Of a stretch of DNA of 64,000 nucleotides, positions 1-9,377 are shown in pieces. A program made the translations under genes and the position numbers. Under the pieces are notes generated by a model that was not told where the DNA came from, made no database searches, and worked only from the letters and a program-made list of their open reading frames with translations. Every line of letters starts with the position of its first letter. Positions within the stretch are counted from its first letter, which is position 1. Origin of the DNA: Allostella sp. ATCC 35155 (lineage in GTDB: Bacteria > Pseudomonadota > Alphaproteobacteria > ATCC43930 > Allostellaceae); NCBI GenBank assembly GCA_006738865.1, contig AP019701.1, positions 859,001 through 923,000 of the forward strand. Direction: 5' to 3'.

Positions 1-252
1 CGTGCCGCGGTGCAGGGCTCGAACCTGCAGCTGCAGCTCGGCTACAGCCACGACGTGCTCTTCCCGATCCCGGAAGACGTCAAGATCGTCTGCGAGCGCC
101 CGACCGCGATCAAGGTTTCGGGTGCGGACAAGCAGCGCGTCGGCGAGGTGGCTGCGAAGATCCGGTCGTACCGGCCGCCCGAGCCCTACAAGGGCAAGGG
201 GATCAAATACGCGGACGAGACGATCATCCGCAAAGAAGGCAAGAAGAAGTAG
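1..252 (+). CDS. rplF: 50S ribosomal protein L6 (C-terminal part)
   Basis: This is the C-terminal end of ribosomal protein uL6, which binds 23S rRNA near the factor-binding site of the large subunit. The frame is open from the first base, so the N-terminal half lies outside the window. The visible 83 residues include the L6 C-terminal signature [15 protein letters not shown] (about residues 60-74 of the visible part) and end in a run of lysines. It is followed after 10 bases by rplR, the normal spc-operon order. Identification is secure from motif and context. Confidence 0.96.
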   Translation, partial: RAAVQGSNLQLQLGYSHDVLFPIPEDVKIVCERPTAIKVSGADKQRVGEVAAKIRSYRPPEPYKGKGIKYADETIIRKEGKKK

Positions 253-262
253 GTACCGGCCG

Positions 263-625
263 ATGCTGACGACAAAGGAATTGTTCGCGCGCCGCCGGGA
301 GCGGACGCGGACCCAGATCCAGATCAAGTCCGGCGGCCGCGCGCGGCTGTCGGTCTTCCGGTCGAGCAAGCATATCCACGCCCAGATCATCGACGACGGC
401 AAGGGCCACACGGTCGCCGCCGCCTCGACGCTGGAGAAGGATCTGCGCGGGCGCCTGAAGACCGGCGCCGACACCGCCGCGGCCCGCGAGGTCGGCCTGC
501 TGCTGGCCGAGCGCGCCAAGGCGGCCGGTATCGAGAGCGTCGTGTTCGATCGCGGCGGCTACCCCTATCACGGCCGCGTCAAGGCGCTGGCCGAGGCCGC
601 GCGCGAAGGCGGCCTCTCCTTCTGA
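263..625 (+). CDS. rplR: 50S ribosomal protein L18
   Basis: Ribosomal protein uL18 (120 residues) binds 5S rRNA in the central protuberance of the large subunit. The protein opens with [19 protein letters not shown] and ends with [16 protein letters not shown], the family's typical C-terminus, and its length is normal. The frame stays open upstream to base 2, but that part overlaps rplF. The ATG at 263 gives the standard L18 start, 10 bases after the rplF stop. It belongs to the spc operon. Confidence 0.97.
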   Translation: MLTTKELFARRRERTRTQIQIKSGGRARLSVFRSSKHIHAQIIDDGKGHTVAAASTLEKDLRGRLKTGADTAAAREVGLLLAERAKAAGIESVVFDRGGYPYHGRVKALAEAAREGGLSF

Positions 626-645
626 CGAGTAGGACGGGAATCGAA

Positions 646-1272
646 ATGGCACGCACTCCCACGTCACGGAATTCCTCGGGACGGTCCCCGTCGAGCGATC
701 GGCCGCAACGCGAAGGCGGTCGGGGTCGCGAGCGCGGATCCGACCGGGAGCGCGGGGGCGACGAAGGCGAACTCGTCGAGAAGCTCGTCAGCATCAACCG
801 CGTCGCGAAGGTGGTGAAGGGCGGTCGGCGGTTCGGCTTCGCCGCGCTGGTCGTCGTCGGCGACGGCAAGGGTCGGGTCGGGCACGGCTCGGGCAAGGCC
901 CGCGAGGTGCCGGAGGCGATCCGCAAGGCGACCGAGCAGGCCAAGCGCGGCATGATCCGCGTCCCCCTGCGCGAAGGACGGACGCTGCACCACGATGCCC
1001 GCGGCCATTTCGGCGCCGGCAAGGTGGTGCTGCGCGCGGCCGTCGCCGGTACGGGCATCATCGCGGGCGGTCCGATGCGCGCCGTCTTCGAGGCGCTCGG
1101 TGTGCATGACGTCGTCGCCAAGTCGGTCGGCACGTCGAATCCGCACAACATGGTGAAGGCGACCTTTGAGGCGCTCGGCGGCATCAGCTCGCCGCGTGCG
1201 GTGGCCAACCGCCGTGGCAAGAAGGTCAGCGAGATCCTCGGCCGCCGCGAAGAGGCCCGGGAACAGGCTTGA
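646..1272 (+). CDS. rpsE: 30S ribosomal protein S5
   Basis: Ribosomal protein uS5 (208 residues) sits at the mRNA entry side of the small subunit and affects decoding accuracy. The core begins near residue 41 ([20 protein letters not shown]), followed by the double-stranded-RNA-binding-like fold and the C-terminal S5 domain with [15 protein letters not shown]. Before the core is an extra arginine-, serine- and glycine-rich, low-complexity N-terminal tail of roughly 35 residues; the E. coli protein has about 166 residues in all. The stop codon overlaps the rpmD start (TGATG), suggesting translational coupling. Confidence 0.97.
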   Translation: MARTPTSRNSSGRSPSSDRPQREGGRGRERGSDRERGGDEGELVEKLVSINRVAKVVKGGRRFGFAALVVVGDGKGRVGHGSGKAREVPEAIRKATEQAKRGMIRVPLREGRTLHHDARGHFGAGKVVLRAAVAGTGIIAGGPMRAVFEALGVHDVVAKSVGTSNPHNMVKATFEALGGISSPRAVANRRGKKVSEILGRREEAREQA

Positions 1273-1481
1273 TGAGCGGAGCAGGCGAGATGACCGAAGC
1301 AACGGGCCGGGTCCGCGTGACCCAGATCGCCAGCGCGATCGGCCGGCAGAAGGACCAGGAGGCGACCCTGATCGGGCTCGGCCTCAACAAGATGAACCGG
1401 ACGCGGGTCCTCGAGGACACGCCGTCGGTGCGCGGCATGATTTTCAAGGTAAAGCACCTCATCCGGGTCGAACCGGCCTGA
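1272..1481 (+). CDS. rpmD: 50S ribosomal protein L30
   Basis: Ribosomal protein uL30, a small large-subunit protein. The sequence contains [20 protein letters not shown] and [20 protein letters not shown], diagnostic for L30. Two starts are possible: the ATG at 1272, which overlaps the rpsE stop, and the ATG at 1290, which gives a 63-residue protein closer to the usual length. I list the longer form because of the overlap, but 1290 is about as likely. It lies between rpsE and rplO as in other spc operons. Confidence 0.94.
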   Translation: MSGAGEMTEATGRVRVTQIASAIGRQKDQEATLIGLGLNKMNRTRVLEDTPSVRGMIFKVKHLIRVEPA

Positions 1482-1500
1482 GGACGAGCGGGGAAGCGAT

Positions 1501-1980
1501 ATGAAGCTCAACGAGATCCGCGACAATCCGGGCGCGCGCAAGAAGGCCAAGGCCGTCGGCCGCGGCATCGGCTCCGGCAAGGGCAAGACCTCCGGTCGCG
1601 GCGGCAAGGGCCAGACGGCGCGCTCGGGCGTGGCGCTCGCCGGCTTCGAGGGCGGCCAGACCCCGCTGCATCGCCGCCTGCCCAAGCGCGGCTTCGTCAA
1701 GCCGTTCCGCAAGGAATACGAGCTGGTGAACGTCGGGCGCCTGCAGAAGGCGATCGACGCCGGCCGGATCGACGTCGCGCAGACCATCGATACCGACGCG
1801 CTGCGGCGTGCCGGGCTGGTCGGCAAGGCGAAGGACGGCGTCCGCCTCCTGGCGCAGGGCGAGATCAAGGCGGCCGTGACCATCCAGGTCGCCGGTGCGT
1901 CGGCGGCCGCCGTCGCGGCGGTCGAGCAGTCCGGCGGCAAGGTGATCGTTCCCGCGGTAGCGGAGGCGGCGGGCGCCTGA
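1501..1980 (+). CDS. rplO: 50S ribosomal protein L15
   Basis: Ribosomal protein uL15 (159 residues), a late-assembling large-subunit protein. The N-terminus [20 protein letters not shown] and the following glycine/lysine-rich tract ([19 protein letters not shown]) are the rRNA-contacting extension. [17 protein letters not shown] is the family signature. The C-terminal alpha/beta part ends in an alanine-rich tail. It is preceded by a purine-rich ribosome-binding site and followed 29 bases later by secY. Confidence 0.97.
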   Translation: MKLNEIRDNPGARKKAKAVGRGIGSGKGKTSGRGGKGQTARSGVALAGFEGGQTPLHRRLPKRGFVKPFRKEYELVNVGRLQKAIDAGRIDVAQTIDTDALRRAGLVGKAKDGVRLLAQGEIKAAVTIQVAGASAAAVAAVEQSGGKVIVPAVAEAAGA

Positions 1981-2009
1981 CGGCGTCCCCCACCTCGAGG
2001 AAGCAGCCC

Positions 2010-3350
2010 ATGGCATCGGCGGCCGAGCAGCTCGCTGCGAACATCAACTTCGGCGCCTTCTCGAAGGCGACCGAGCTGAAGAAGCGGATCTGGTTCACGC
2101 TGGCGGCGCTGGTCGTGTACCGGATCGGGACCTACATCCCGATTCCGGGCATCAATCCGCACGTGCTCGCGCAGGTCTTCGAGCAGAATTCGGGCGGCAT
2201 CCTCGCGATGTTCGACATGTTCTCCGGCGGCGCGCTCGGCCGGATGACGATCTTCGCGTTGAACATCATGCCGTATATCTCGGCATCGATCATCATTCAG
2301 CTCCTGACGGCGGTGTCCCCGACGCTCGAGGCGCTGAAGAAGGAGGGCGAGTCCGGGCGCAAGAAGCTGAACCAGTATACCCGCTACGGAACCGTCGTCC
2401 TGGCCTCGGTCCAGGCCTACGGAATTTCCGTCGGGCTGGAACAGCTGACCGGGGCGACGGGCGGCGCCGTCATCGATCCCGGCATGTTCTTCCGCCTGTC
2501 GACCGTCATAACGCTGGTCGGCGGCACCATGTTCCTGATGTGGCTGGGCGAGCAGATCACCGCCCGCGGCGTCGGCAACGGCATCTCGCTGATCATCTTC
2601 GCGGGCATCGTCGCGAACCTTCCCTTCGCGCTGATCAACACGCTCGAACTCGGCCGTACGGGCGCCATCTCGGCGTTCCTGATCGTCTTCTTCCTGTTGA
2701 TGTCGGTGGTGGTCGTCTGCGCGATCGTGTTCGTCGAGCGCGCCCAGCGCCGGATCCTGGTGCAGTATCCCAAGCGCCAGGTCGGCAACCGGATGTTCGG
2801 TGGCGAGAGTTCGCACCTGCCGCTGAAGCTCAACAGCTCCGGCGTCATCCCGCCGATCTTCGCCAGCTCGCTGCTGCTGCTGCCCGCGACGTTCGCCAGC
2901 TTCAGCGCCGGCCAGGGGCCGGAATGGCTGCAGCTGCTGTCGGCCTGGCTCGGCCATGGCCAGCCGGCGTACATGCTGCTCTATGCCGGGCTCATCATCT
3001 TCTTCGCCTTTTTCTACACGGCGATCGTCTTCAATCCGGCGGAGACGGCCGACAATCTGCGCAAGTACGGCGGCTTCGTCCCCGGCATCCGTCCCGGCAA
3101 GAACACGGCCGACTATCTCGACCATGTGCTGACGCGGCTGACGGCGGTCGGCGCCCTCTATCTGGCGGTGATCTGCCTCCTGCCGGAGTTCCTCATCTCG
3201 CAGTACTCCGTGCCGTTCTACTTCGGTGGAACCAGCCTGCTGATCGTGGTCAGCGTGACCATGGACACGGTCGCCCAGGTCCACTCGCACCTCCTGGCGC
3301 ATCAGTATGAGGGGCTGATCAAGAAGTCCCGCCTGCGCGGCCGGAACTGA
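2010..3350 (+). CDS. secY: Protein translocase subunit SecY
   Basis: SecY is the channel-forming subunit of the SecYEG translocon in the inner membrane. The 446-residue protein is of usual length and shows about ten hydrophobic segments. Recognisable landmarks are [15 protein letters not shown] after the first segment, [18 protein letters not shown], and [20 protein letters not shown] with [10 protein letters not shown] in the large cytosolic loop that binds ribosomes and SecA. It starts at an ATG after a GAGG-type ribosome-binding site. It ends the spc operon and is followed directly by adk. Confidence 0.98.
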   Translation: MASAAEQLAANINFGAFSKATELKKRIWFTLAALVVYRIGTYIPIPGINPHVLAQVFEQNSGGILAMFDMFSGGALGRMTIFALNIMPYISASIIIQLLTAVSPTLEALKKEGESGRKKLNQYTRYGTVVLASVQAYGISVGLEQLTGATGGAVIDPGMFFRLSTVITLVGGTMFLMWLGEQITARGVGNGISLIIFAGIVANLPFALINTLELGRTGAISAFLIVFFLLMSVVVVCAIVFVERAQRRILVQYPKRQVGNRMFGGESSHLPLKLNSSGVIPPIFASSLLLLPATFASFSAGQGPEWLQLLSAWLGHGQPAYMLLYAGLIIFFAFFYTAIVFNPAETADNLRKYGGFVPGIRPGKNTADYLDHVLTRLTAVGALYLAVICLLPEFLISQYSVPFYFGGTSLLIVVSVTMDTVAQVHSHLLAHQYEGLIKKSRLRGRN

Positions 3351-3364
3351 GCCAGGTGCCGGCG

Positions 3365-4030
3365 ATGAACATCATCCTGCTGGGCCCGCCCGGCGCCGGG
3401 AAGGGAACCCAGGCCAAGCGCCTGGAGGAGCGGTACGGCGTCGTGCAGCTCTCCACCGGCGACATGCTGCGCGCGGCCGTCGCGGCCGGCACGCCGCTCG
3501 GGCGTGAGGCGAAGGCGGTCATGGACCGGGGCGATCTGGTGCCCGATGCCGTCATCATCGCCATGATCGACGAGCGGATCGGCCGCGACGACTGCGCCCA
3601 GGGGTTCATCCTCGACGGCTTCCCCCGGACGGTCGCCCAGGCCGAGGCGCTCGACGCGATGCTCGCGCGGCGCGGCCTCGAGCTGGATGCGGTGATCGAG
3701 CTGGCGGTCGACGAGTCGGAGCTGACCCAGCGGATCGCGGGACGCTTCACCTGCGCGCGTTGCGGTGCCGGCTATCATGACCGCTTCAAGCCGACCGCGG
3801 TCGACGGCGTCTGCGATCGCTGCGGCGGGACCGAGTTCGTGCGGCGTGCCGACGACCGGGCGGAGACGGTGCACACCCGCCTTGCCGCCTATCGCAGCCA
3901 GACGGCGCCGATCCTGCCCTACTACCGGTCGCACGGCCTGCTGCACACGGTCGACGGCATGGCACCGATGGACGAAGTCGCTGCCGCCATCGATCGCGAA
4001 CTCGCCGTCGCGACGGCGGCCGGAGACTGA
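3365..4030 (+). CDS. adk: Adenylate kinase with zinc-finger-type LID
   Basis: Adenylate kinase converts ATP and AMP to two ADP. The P-loop [10 protein letters not shown] is at residues 7-16, the AMP-binding region contains [10 protein letters not shown], and [14 protein letters not shown] is the conserved core motif. The LID has four cysteines in the pattern CARC...CDRC (around residues 130-160), the zinc-binding form common in Gram-positives and in many alphaproteobacteria. The ATG at 3365 gives the standard [10 protein letters not shown] start; a GTG at 3356 would add three residues. The position between secY and rpsM is typical of alphaproteobacteria. Confidence 0.97.
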   Translation: MNIILLGPPGAGKGTQAKRLEERYGVVQLSTGDMLRAAVAAGTPLGREAKAVMDRGDLVPDAVIIAMIDERIGRDDCAQGFILDGFPRTVAQAEALDAMLARRGLELDAVIELAVDESELTQRIAGRFTCARCGAGYHDRFKPTAVDGVCDRCGGTEFVRRADDRAETVHTRLAAYRSQTAPILPYYRSHGLLHTVDGMAPMDEVAAAIDRELAVATAAGD

Positions 4031-4032
4031 CG

Positions 4033-4060
4033 TTGACTCCGCGCGGACCTTGAATATAAT
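4033..4060 (+). promoter_or_regulatory. Sigma-70-type promoter ahead of rpsM-rpsK-rpoA-rplQ
   Basis: TTGACT at 4033-4038 and a perfect TATAAT at 4055-4060 are separated by 16 bases, immediately after the adk stop. About 60 bases of leader follow before the GTG of rpsM, which has an AGGAG ribosome-binding site at 4111-4115. It would give the rpsM-rpoA group its own transcription start in addition to read-through from the spc operon. A CGGACC (4044-4049) / GGTCCG (4085-4090) pair brackets the start region. Confidence 0.72.
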
Positions 4061-4122
4061 GCGCGACCTTCCGGCGCACCCTGCGGTCCGTACCCTTTTG
4101 CACGTTTGCTAGGAGCATTCTC

Positions 4123-4491
4123 GTGGCGCGCATTGCTGGCGTGAACATTCCCAATCAGAAGCGGGTGGAAATCGCGCTTACCTATATTCACGGGATCGGC
4201 CGCACGACGGCCAAGCAGATCTGTGCCCAGATCGGCATCCCCAGTGAGCAGCGGGTCAACCAGCTGACCGAGGACGAGGTGCTGCGCATCCGCGAGCACA
4301 TCGACCGCGAGCATCGGGTCGAGGGCGACCTGCGCCGTGAAGTCGCGATGAATATCAAGCGTCTGATGGATCTCGGCTGCTATCGCGGCCTTCGGCACCG
4401 TCGCGGCCTGCCGGTCCGTGGACAGCGGACGCACACCAATGCGCGCACGCGCAAGGGTCCGGCCCGGCCGATCGCCGGGAAGAAGAAGTGA
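4123..4491 (+). CDS. rpsM: 30S ribosomal protein S13
   Basis: Ribosomal protein uS13 (122 residues) lies in the head of the small subunit and contacts the large subunit and P-site t[22 protein letters not shown] is the standard start, here encoded from GTG with AGGAG about 7 bases upstream. [20 protein letters not shown] is the signature near the C-terminus and the tail ends in lysines. It is first in the group behind the promoter at 4033-4060. Confidence 0.97.
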   Translation: MARIAGVNIPNQKRVEIALTYIHGIGRTTAKQICAQIGIPSEQRVNQLTEDEVLRIREHIDREHRVEGDLRREVAMNIKRLMDLGCYRGLRHRRGLPVRGQRTHTNARTRKGPARPIAGKKK

Positions 4492-4523
4492 CGCGGACGC
4501 GCTAGGAAATCGGAAGGTCATCG

Positions 4524-4916
4524 ATGGGCAAGGCACCTGCGGGGCGCATTCGGCGCCGCGAACGCAAGAACATCACGTCGGGCACTGCCCACGTCAGCGC
4601 GTCGTTCAACAACACGATGGTCACCATCACGGACGCCCAGGGCAATACGATCGCCTGGGCGTCTTCCGGCAGCCAGGGCTTCAAGGGGTCGCGCAAGTCG
4701 ACTCCCTATGCCGCCCAGATGGCGGCGGAGGCGGCCGGCCGGAAGGCGATGGAACACGGGATGCGGACCCTCGAGATCGAGGTCAAGGGGCCGGGCTCCG
4801 GGCGCGAGTCGGCGCTGCGGGCGCTGCAGACCGTCGGGTTCATCGTCACTTCGATTCGCGACGTGACGGCCATCCCGCACAACGGCTGCCGTCCGCCGAA
4901 GCGCCGTCGCGTCTGA
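4524..4916 (+). CDS. rpsK: 30S ribosomal protein S11
   Basis: Ribosomal protein uS11 (130 residues) is in the small-subunit platform near the Shine-Dalgarno helix. [19 protein letters not shown] and the C-terminal [20 protein letters not shown] are diagnostic. Length and start are normal. It lies 32 bases after rpsM, and rpoA follows after a 151-base spacer. Confidence 0.97.
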   Translation: MGKAPAGRIRRRERKNITSGTAHVSASFNNTMVTITDAQGNTIAWASSGSQGFKGSRKSTPYAAQMAAEAAGRKAMEHGMRTLEIEVKGPGSGRESALRALQTVGFIVTSIRDVTAIPHNGCRPPKRRRV

Positions 4917-5067
4917 TTCGAGCGAGCCGGCCGGCGCGTGGCCGGCCGGAGGGCGCCGGGGTGGCGCGTCCGGAATTCGATTGGGTTGTGGCCGCGGAGA
5001 TCGTCGATCTTCGCGGCCGACACCAGTGAACGGGTACCGTGAGCGGAACCCAGAGAGCGTGAGGAAC

Positions 5068-6090
5068 ATGCTCGTGATTCAGAAGAACTGGCAACAGTTG
5101 ATCAAGCCAAAGAAGCCGAGCGTGGAGCCCGGTGACGATCCCAAGCGCGTGGCGACCGTGGTCGCCGAGCCGCTGGAGCGCGGCTTCGGCCTGACGCTGG
5201 GCAATGCCCTGCGCCGGGTGCTGCTGTCGTCGCTCCAGGGGGCCGCGGTCACCTCGATCCAGATCGAGGGCGTGCTGCACGAGTTCTCCTCGATCCCGGG
5301 GGTCCGCGAGGACGTCACCGACATCGTGCTCAACGTGAAGAGCCTGGCGCTGCGGATGCATGGCGACGGCCCGAAGCGGATGCGGCTGAAGGCTTCGGGG
5401 CCGGGCGAGGTGCGCGCGGGGCAGATCGAGACCGGGCACGACATCGACGTCATGAACCCGGACCATATCCTGTGCACGCTCGACCGCGACGCCAAGATCG
5501 CCATGGAGTTCGTGGTCGAGAACGGCAAGGGCTATGTCGCGGCCGCGCAGAACCGGCCGGAGGACGCGCCGATCGGTCTCATTCCGGTCGACGCGCTCTA
5601 CAGCCCGGTGCGCAAAGTGACCTACAAGGTCGACAACACCCGCGTCGGCCAGGTGACCGACTACGACAAGCTGTCGATGCGGGTCGAGACCAACGGCGCC
5701 GTGTCGCCGGAGGACGCGGTCGCGCTGGCGGCGCGTATCCTCCAGGACCAGCTGCAGATCTTCATCAATTTCGAGGAGCCGAAGCCGGCCTCGGAAGACG
5801 TGAAGGCGCAGGAGTTCCCGTTCAACCGCAACCTGCTGCGCAAGGTCGACGAACTGGAACTTTCGGTCCGTTCGGCCAACTGCCTCAAGAACGACAACAT
5901 CGTCTATATCGGCGATCTCGTGCAGAAGACCGAGCAGGAGATGCTGCGCACGCCGAATTTCGGGCGCAAGTCGCTCAACGAGATCAAGGAAGTGCTGGCC
6001 CAGATGGGGCTCCATCTCGGGATGGAGGTCACGGGCTGGCCGCCGGAGAATATCGAGGATCTCGCCAAGCGGCTCGAAGAGCCGTACTGA
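5068..6090 (+). CDS. rpoA: DNA-directed RNA polymerase subunit alpha
   Basis: The alpha subunit (340 residues) nucleates RNA polymerase assembly through its N-terminal domain and contacts UP elements and activators through its C-terminal domain. The N-terminal domain shows [20 protein letters not shown] and [20 protein letters not shown]. The C-terminal domain shows [20 protein letters not shown] and [14 protein letters not shown]. The frame extends upstream to 4981, but [11 protein letters not shown] from the ATG at 5068, seven bases after GAGG, is the accepted alphaproteobacterial start. Confidence 0.98.
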   Translation: MLVIQKNWQQLIKPKKPSVEPGDDPKRVATVVAEPLERGFGLTLGNALRRVLLSSLQGAAVTSIQIEGVLHEFSSIPGVREDVTDIVLNVKSLALRMHGDGPKRMRLKASGPGEVRAGQIETGHDIDVMNPDHILCTLDRDAKIAMEFVVENGKGYVAAAQNRPEDAPIGLIPVDALYSPVRKVTYKVDNTRVGQVTDYDKLSMRVETNGAVSPEDAVALAARILQDQLQIFINFEEPKPASEDVKAQEFPFNRNLLRKVDELELSVRSANCLKNDNIVYIGDLVQKTEQEMLRTPNFGRKSLNEIKEVLAQMGLHLGMEVTGWPPENIEDLAKRLEEPY

Positions 6091-6120
6091 GCGCCGGATC
6101 AGGTTCAGGAGGAAGGGCAG

Positions 6121-6540
6121 ATGCGCCATCGTCTCGCCGGCCGGAAGCTCGGCCGTACCGTCACCCATCGCAAGGCGATGCTCGACAACATGGCGGCTTC
6201 GCTCGTCAAGCACGAGCAGATCCGCACCACCCTGCCGAAGGCGAAGGAGCTGCGGCCCTTCGTCGAGAAGCTGGTGACCCTCGGCAAGCGCGGCGGGCTC
6301 CATGCCCGGCGCCAGCTCATCGCGACGCTGCAGGACGAGGCGATGGCCTCCAAGCTGCTGACGACGCTGGCCGATCGCTACCGCTCGCGGCCGGGCGGCT
6401 ATATCCGCGTCCTCAAGGCGGGCTTCCGCCAGGGCGACAACGCCGCCATGGCGGTGATCGAGTTCGTCGACCGCGATCCGGCCGCCAAGGGCCAGGACAG
6501 CGGGCCGAAGGCGGACGCGGAGGGTGCGGCGGCTGCCTGA
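6121..6540 (+). CDS. rplQ: 50S ribosomal protein L17
   Basis: Ribosomal protein bL17 (139 residues), at the polypeptide exit side of the large subunit. [20 protein letters not shown] is diagnostic, and the core ends near residue 119 with [10 protein letters not shown] short alanine-, lysine- and glycine-rich C-terminal extension of about 20 residues follows. It is the last gene of the ribosomal operon; a hairpin terminator lies 28 bases downstream. Confidence 0.97.
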   Translation: MRHRLAGRKLGRTVTHRKAMLDNMAASLVKHEQIRTTLPKAKELRPFVEKLVTLGKRGGLHARRQLIATLQDEAMASKLLTTLADRYRSRPGGYIRVLKAGFRQGDNAAMAVIEFVDRDPAAKGQDSGPKADAEGAAAA

Positions 6541-6567
6541 CCGGGCGGCATCGCCGGAAGGTTGCGG

Positions 6568-6600
6568 GGGCGGTCGGAAGCGGCCGCCCTTTCGCTTTTC
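6568..6600 (+). terminator. Rho-independent terminator after rplQ
   Basis: A 9-base-pair stem (GGGCGGTCG at 6568-6576 with CGGCCGCCC at 6581-6589, one G-U pair) has a GAAG loop and is followed by a T-rich stretch (TTTCGCTTTT). It closes the ribosomal protein operon before the HtrA-type protease gene. Confidence 0.8.
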
Positions 6601-6643
6601 CGGGATATTCCCAAGCCGCGGCGCCCTGCCTACATCGCGTTCC

Positions 6644-8053
6644 ATGCCTCGGATGATCTTCCTCGTGCTGGCGGGCCTGATGGTGGCGTCCGCGCCGTCG
6701 CTGCCCGCCGCCGCCCAGACGCCGCTGCGCGCGGTGCCGGCCGACCGCGAGCAGATTCAGCTCAGCTTTGCGCCCGTCGTGCGCCGGGCGGCGCCGGCGG
6801 TGGTCAACGTCTTTACCCAGCGGACGCGGCAGGTGGCCGGGAATCCGCTGTTCGACGACCCCTTCTTCCGCCATTTCTTCGGCGGGCGCGGGCTGGCGGG
6901 GCCGCGGGAGCGCGTGCAGCAGTCGCTCGGCTCGGGCGTGATCGTCGATTCGAGCGGCACCGTGCTGACCAATCACCATGTCGTGCGCGGCGCGGACGAG
7001 ATCCGGGTCGTGCTGGCCGACCGGCGCGAGTTTCCCGCCCGCCTCGTGCGCAGCGACGAGCGCACCGATCTCGCCGTGCTGCGGATCGACCCGGCCGGCG
7101 AGGCGCTGCCCTTCCTGGAACTGCGCGACTCCGACGAACTGGAGGTCGGCGACCTCGTCCTTGCGATCGGCAACCCTTTCGGCGTGGGGCAGACCGTCAC
7201 GAGCGGAATCGTCTCGGGCCTTGCGCGCACCAATGTCGGCATCACCGACTACGGCTTCTTCATCCAGACCGACGCCGCGATCAATCCCGGCAATTCCGGA
7301 GGCGCGCTGGTGACGCTCGACGGCCGCCTCGTCGGCATCAACACGGCGATCTACTCGCGCACCGGCGGGTCGGTCGGGATCGGCTTCGCGATCCCGTCGA
7401 ACATGGTCCGCACGGTGCTGGTGGGCGACGGTCCGCGGATCGTGCGTCCCTGGTTGGGCGCCGGCGGTCAGGCGGTCACGGCCGACATCGCCCAATCGAT
7501 GGGTCTGCTCCGGCCGCGCGGGGTGCTGCTCAACGAGGTCCATCCGCGCGGACCGGCGGCGCGGGCCGGCCTGCGGGTCGGCGACATCGTGCTGGAGGTC
7601 GGGGGGCGGGAGGTCGACGATCCGGAGTCGCTGCGCTTCCGCTTCGCCACCGCGCCGGTGGGGTCGACGGTGCCGGTTCTCTACCGCCGCGGCGAGCAGC
7701 AGATGTCGGTCTCCGTCGCGGTCGAGCCGCCGCCGGAGGATCCGCCGCGCCAGACGATGCTGCTCGACGGGCGCCATCCGCTTGCCGGAGCGGAGGTCGC
7801 GAATCTTTCGCCGGCTCTGGCCGAGGAGATCGGCTTTGTCGGCGTCGCCCGCGGCGTGGTGATCACGCGGCTGCGGGCCGGATCGATGGCCCAGCGCCGG
7901 GGCTTCCAGACCGGCGACGTCGTGCAGGAGGTCAACGGCGAGACGATCGATTCGGTCCAGCGGCTGCGGCGCGCGATGGCGCGTGGCGGCGCGCCCTGGC
8001 GGATCTCGGTGCGGCGCGGCGAGCAGGTGCTCACCGCCACGCTCGGCGGCTAG
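6644..8053 (+). CDS. HtrA/Deg-family periplasmic serine protease
   Basis: A DegP/DegQ-like envelope protease that would degrade or refold misfolded periplasmic proteins. The 469-residue protein has a signal peptide at about residues 1-24 (ending LPAAAQ). A trypsin-like domain follows with the triad His112 (TNHHVV), Asp142 (RTDLAVLRID) and Ser218 (NPGNSGGALV). There are two PDZ domains, around residues 265-365 and 380-465. The open frame begins earlier at 6524, but the ATG at 6644 places the signal peptide correctly; ATG 6653 is an alternative. It is close upstream of rarA, a common alphaproteobacterial arrangement. Confidence 0.93.
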   Translation: MPRMIFLVLAGLMVASAPSLPAAAQTPLRAVPADREQIQLSFAPVVRRAAPAVVNVFTQRTRQVAGNPLFDDPFFRHFFGGRGLAGPRERVQQSLGSGVIVDSSGTVLTNHHVVRGADEIRVVLADRREFPARLVRSDERTDLAVLRIDPAGEALPFLELRDSDELEVGDLVLAIGNPFGVGQTVTSGIVSGLARTNVGITDYGFFIQTDAAINPGNSGGALVTLDGRLVGINTAIYSRTGGSVGIGFAIPSNMVRTVLVGDGPRIVRPWLGAGGQAVTADIAQSMGLLRPRGVLLNEVHPRGPAARAGLRVGDIVLEVGGREVDDPESLRFRFATAPVGSTVPVLYRRGEQQMSVSVAVEPPPEDPPRQTMLLDGRHPLAGAEVANLSPALAEEIGFVGVARGVVITRLRAGSMAQRRGFQTGDVVQEVNGETIDSVQRLRRAMARGGAPWRISVRRGEQVLTATLGG

Positions 8054-8068
8054 AGGGGCCCCCGCGTC

Positions 8069-9367
8069 TTGGGCGGTCTCTTCGAGGCGACGGCTCCGCG
8101 ACCGCTGGCCGACCGGCTGCGCCCGCTGCGCCTGTCGGAGGTGGTGGGCCAGGACCACCTGCTGGCCGCCGAGGCGCCGGTCGGGCGCATGGTGGTGCAG
8201 CATCGCCTCGCCTCCATGATCCTCTGGGGCCCGCCCGGTTGCGGCAAGACGACGATCGCGCGTCTCCTGGCGGACGGCACCGACCTCCATTTCGAGGCGC
8301 TCTCGGCCGTGTTCTCGGGCGTCGCCGATCTGCGCAAGGCGTTCGAGGCGGCACGGGCGCGGCGCGGCATGGGCCGCGGCACGCTGCTCTTCGTCGACGA
8401 GATCCACCGCTTCAACCGGGCCCAGCAGGACGGCTTCCTGCCCTATGTCGAGGACGGGACCATCGTCCTGGTCGGAGCGACGACGGAGAATCCCTCCTTC
8501 GAGCTGAATGCGGCGCTGCTGTCCCGCTGCCAGGTGTTCGTCCTGCGCCGGCTCGACGATGCGGCGATGGACCTGCTGCTGGGGCGGGCCGAGGCGCTCG
8601 AAGGCCGGCCGCTGCCGCTCGCCGAGGATGCCCGCCGCGCCCTCCATGCCATGGCCGACGGCGACGGGCGCTATCTCCTGAACCTGGCCGAGGAGCTGTT
8701 CCGGCTGCCCGCGTCGCCGCCGCTCGACGCCGCACGGCTGGTCGAGACGGTGCAGCGCCGGGCGCCGGTCTACGACAAGGCGCAGGAGGGGCACTACAAT
8801 CTCATCAGCGCGCTCCACAAGTCGTTGCGCGGGTCCGATACGGACGCAGCCCTCTATTGGTTCGCGCGCATGCTCGCCGGCGGCGAGGATCCGGTCTACA
8901 TCGCCCGCCGGCTGACGCGGTTCGCGGTCGAGGATATCGGGCTGGCCGATCCCGCCGCCCTGACCCAGGCGATCGCCGCGTGGGACACCTACGACCGTCT
9001 CGGCTCGCCCGAGGGCGAACTGGCGCTGGCGCAACTCGTCATCTATCTCGGCACGGCGCCGAAATCGAACGCGGCCTACGTCGCCTACAAGGCCGCGGTC
9101 CAGGCGGCCCGCGAGACCGGCTCGCTGATGCCGCCGGCGCACATCCTGAACGCGCCGACGCGGCTGATGCGCGACCTCGGCTATGGCGCCGGCTATCGCT
9201 ACGATCACGATGCGCCGGACGGCTTCTCGGGGCAGGACTATTTCCCGGACGGGATGACGCGGCGGCAGTTCTATGCGCCGGCCGAGCGCGGCTTCGAGCG
9301 GGAGATCCGCAAGCGGCTCGACTATTGGGCGAAGCTGCGGACCGAGCGCCGCGCGGCGGAGGAATGA
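8069..9367 (+). CDS. rarA: Replication-associated recombination protein A (RarA/MgsA, AAA+ ATPase)
   Basis: RarA is a clamp-loader-like AAA+ ATPase acting at stalled replication forks, where it interacts with single-strand-binding protein. The 432-residue protein shows Walker A GPPGCGKTT (about residues 53-61), Walker B LLFVDEIHRFN, sensor 1 GATTENPSFE and the C-terminal MgsA/RarA region (YWFARML, TAPKSNAAYVAYKAA). The start appears to be TTG at 8069, giving MGGLFEATAPRPLADRLRP, which matches the family's N-terminus. It begins 15 bases after the protease stop. Confidence 0.94.
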   Translation: MGGLFEATAPRPLADRLRPLRLSEVVGQDHLLAAEAPVGRMVVQHRLASMILWGPPGCGKTTIARLLADGTDLHFEALSAVFSGVADLRKAFEAARARRGMGRGTLLFVDEIHRFNRAQQDGFLPYVEDGTIVLVGATTENPSFELNAALLSRCQVFVLRRLDDAAMDLLLGRAEALEGRPLPLAEDARRALHAMADGDGRYLLNLAEELFRLPASPPLDAARLVETVQRRAPVYDKAQEGHYNLISALHKSLRGSDTDAALYWFARMLAGGEDPVYIARRLTRFAVEDIGLADPAALTQAIAAWDTYDRLGSPEGELALAQLVIYLGTAPKSNAAYVAYKAAVQAARETGSLMPPAHILNAPTRLMRDLGYGAGYRYDHDAPDGFSGQDYFPDGMTRRQFYAPAERGFEREIRKRLDYWAKLRTERRAAEE

Positions 9368-9377
9368 AGGAATCGAG

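Noticed and set aside
579-3302. 907-codon minus-strand frame across the ribosomal genes
   Set aside because: Antisense shadow of rpsE, rplO and secY with no recognisable domain.
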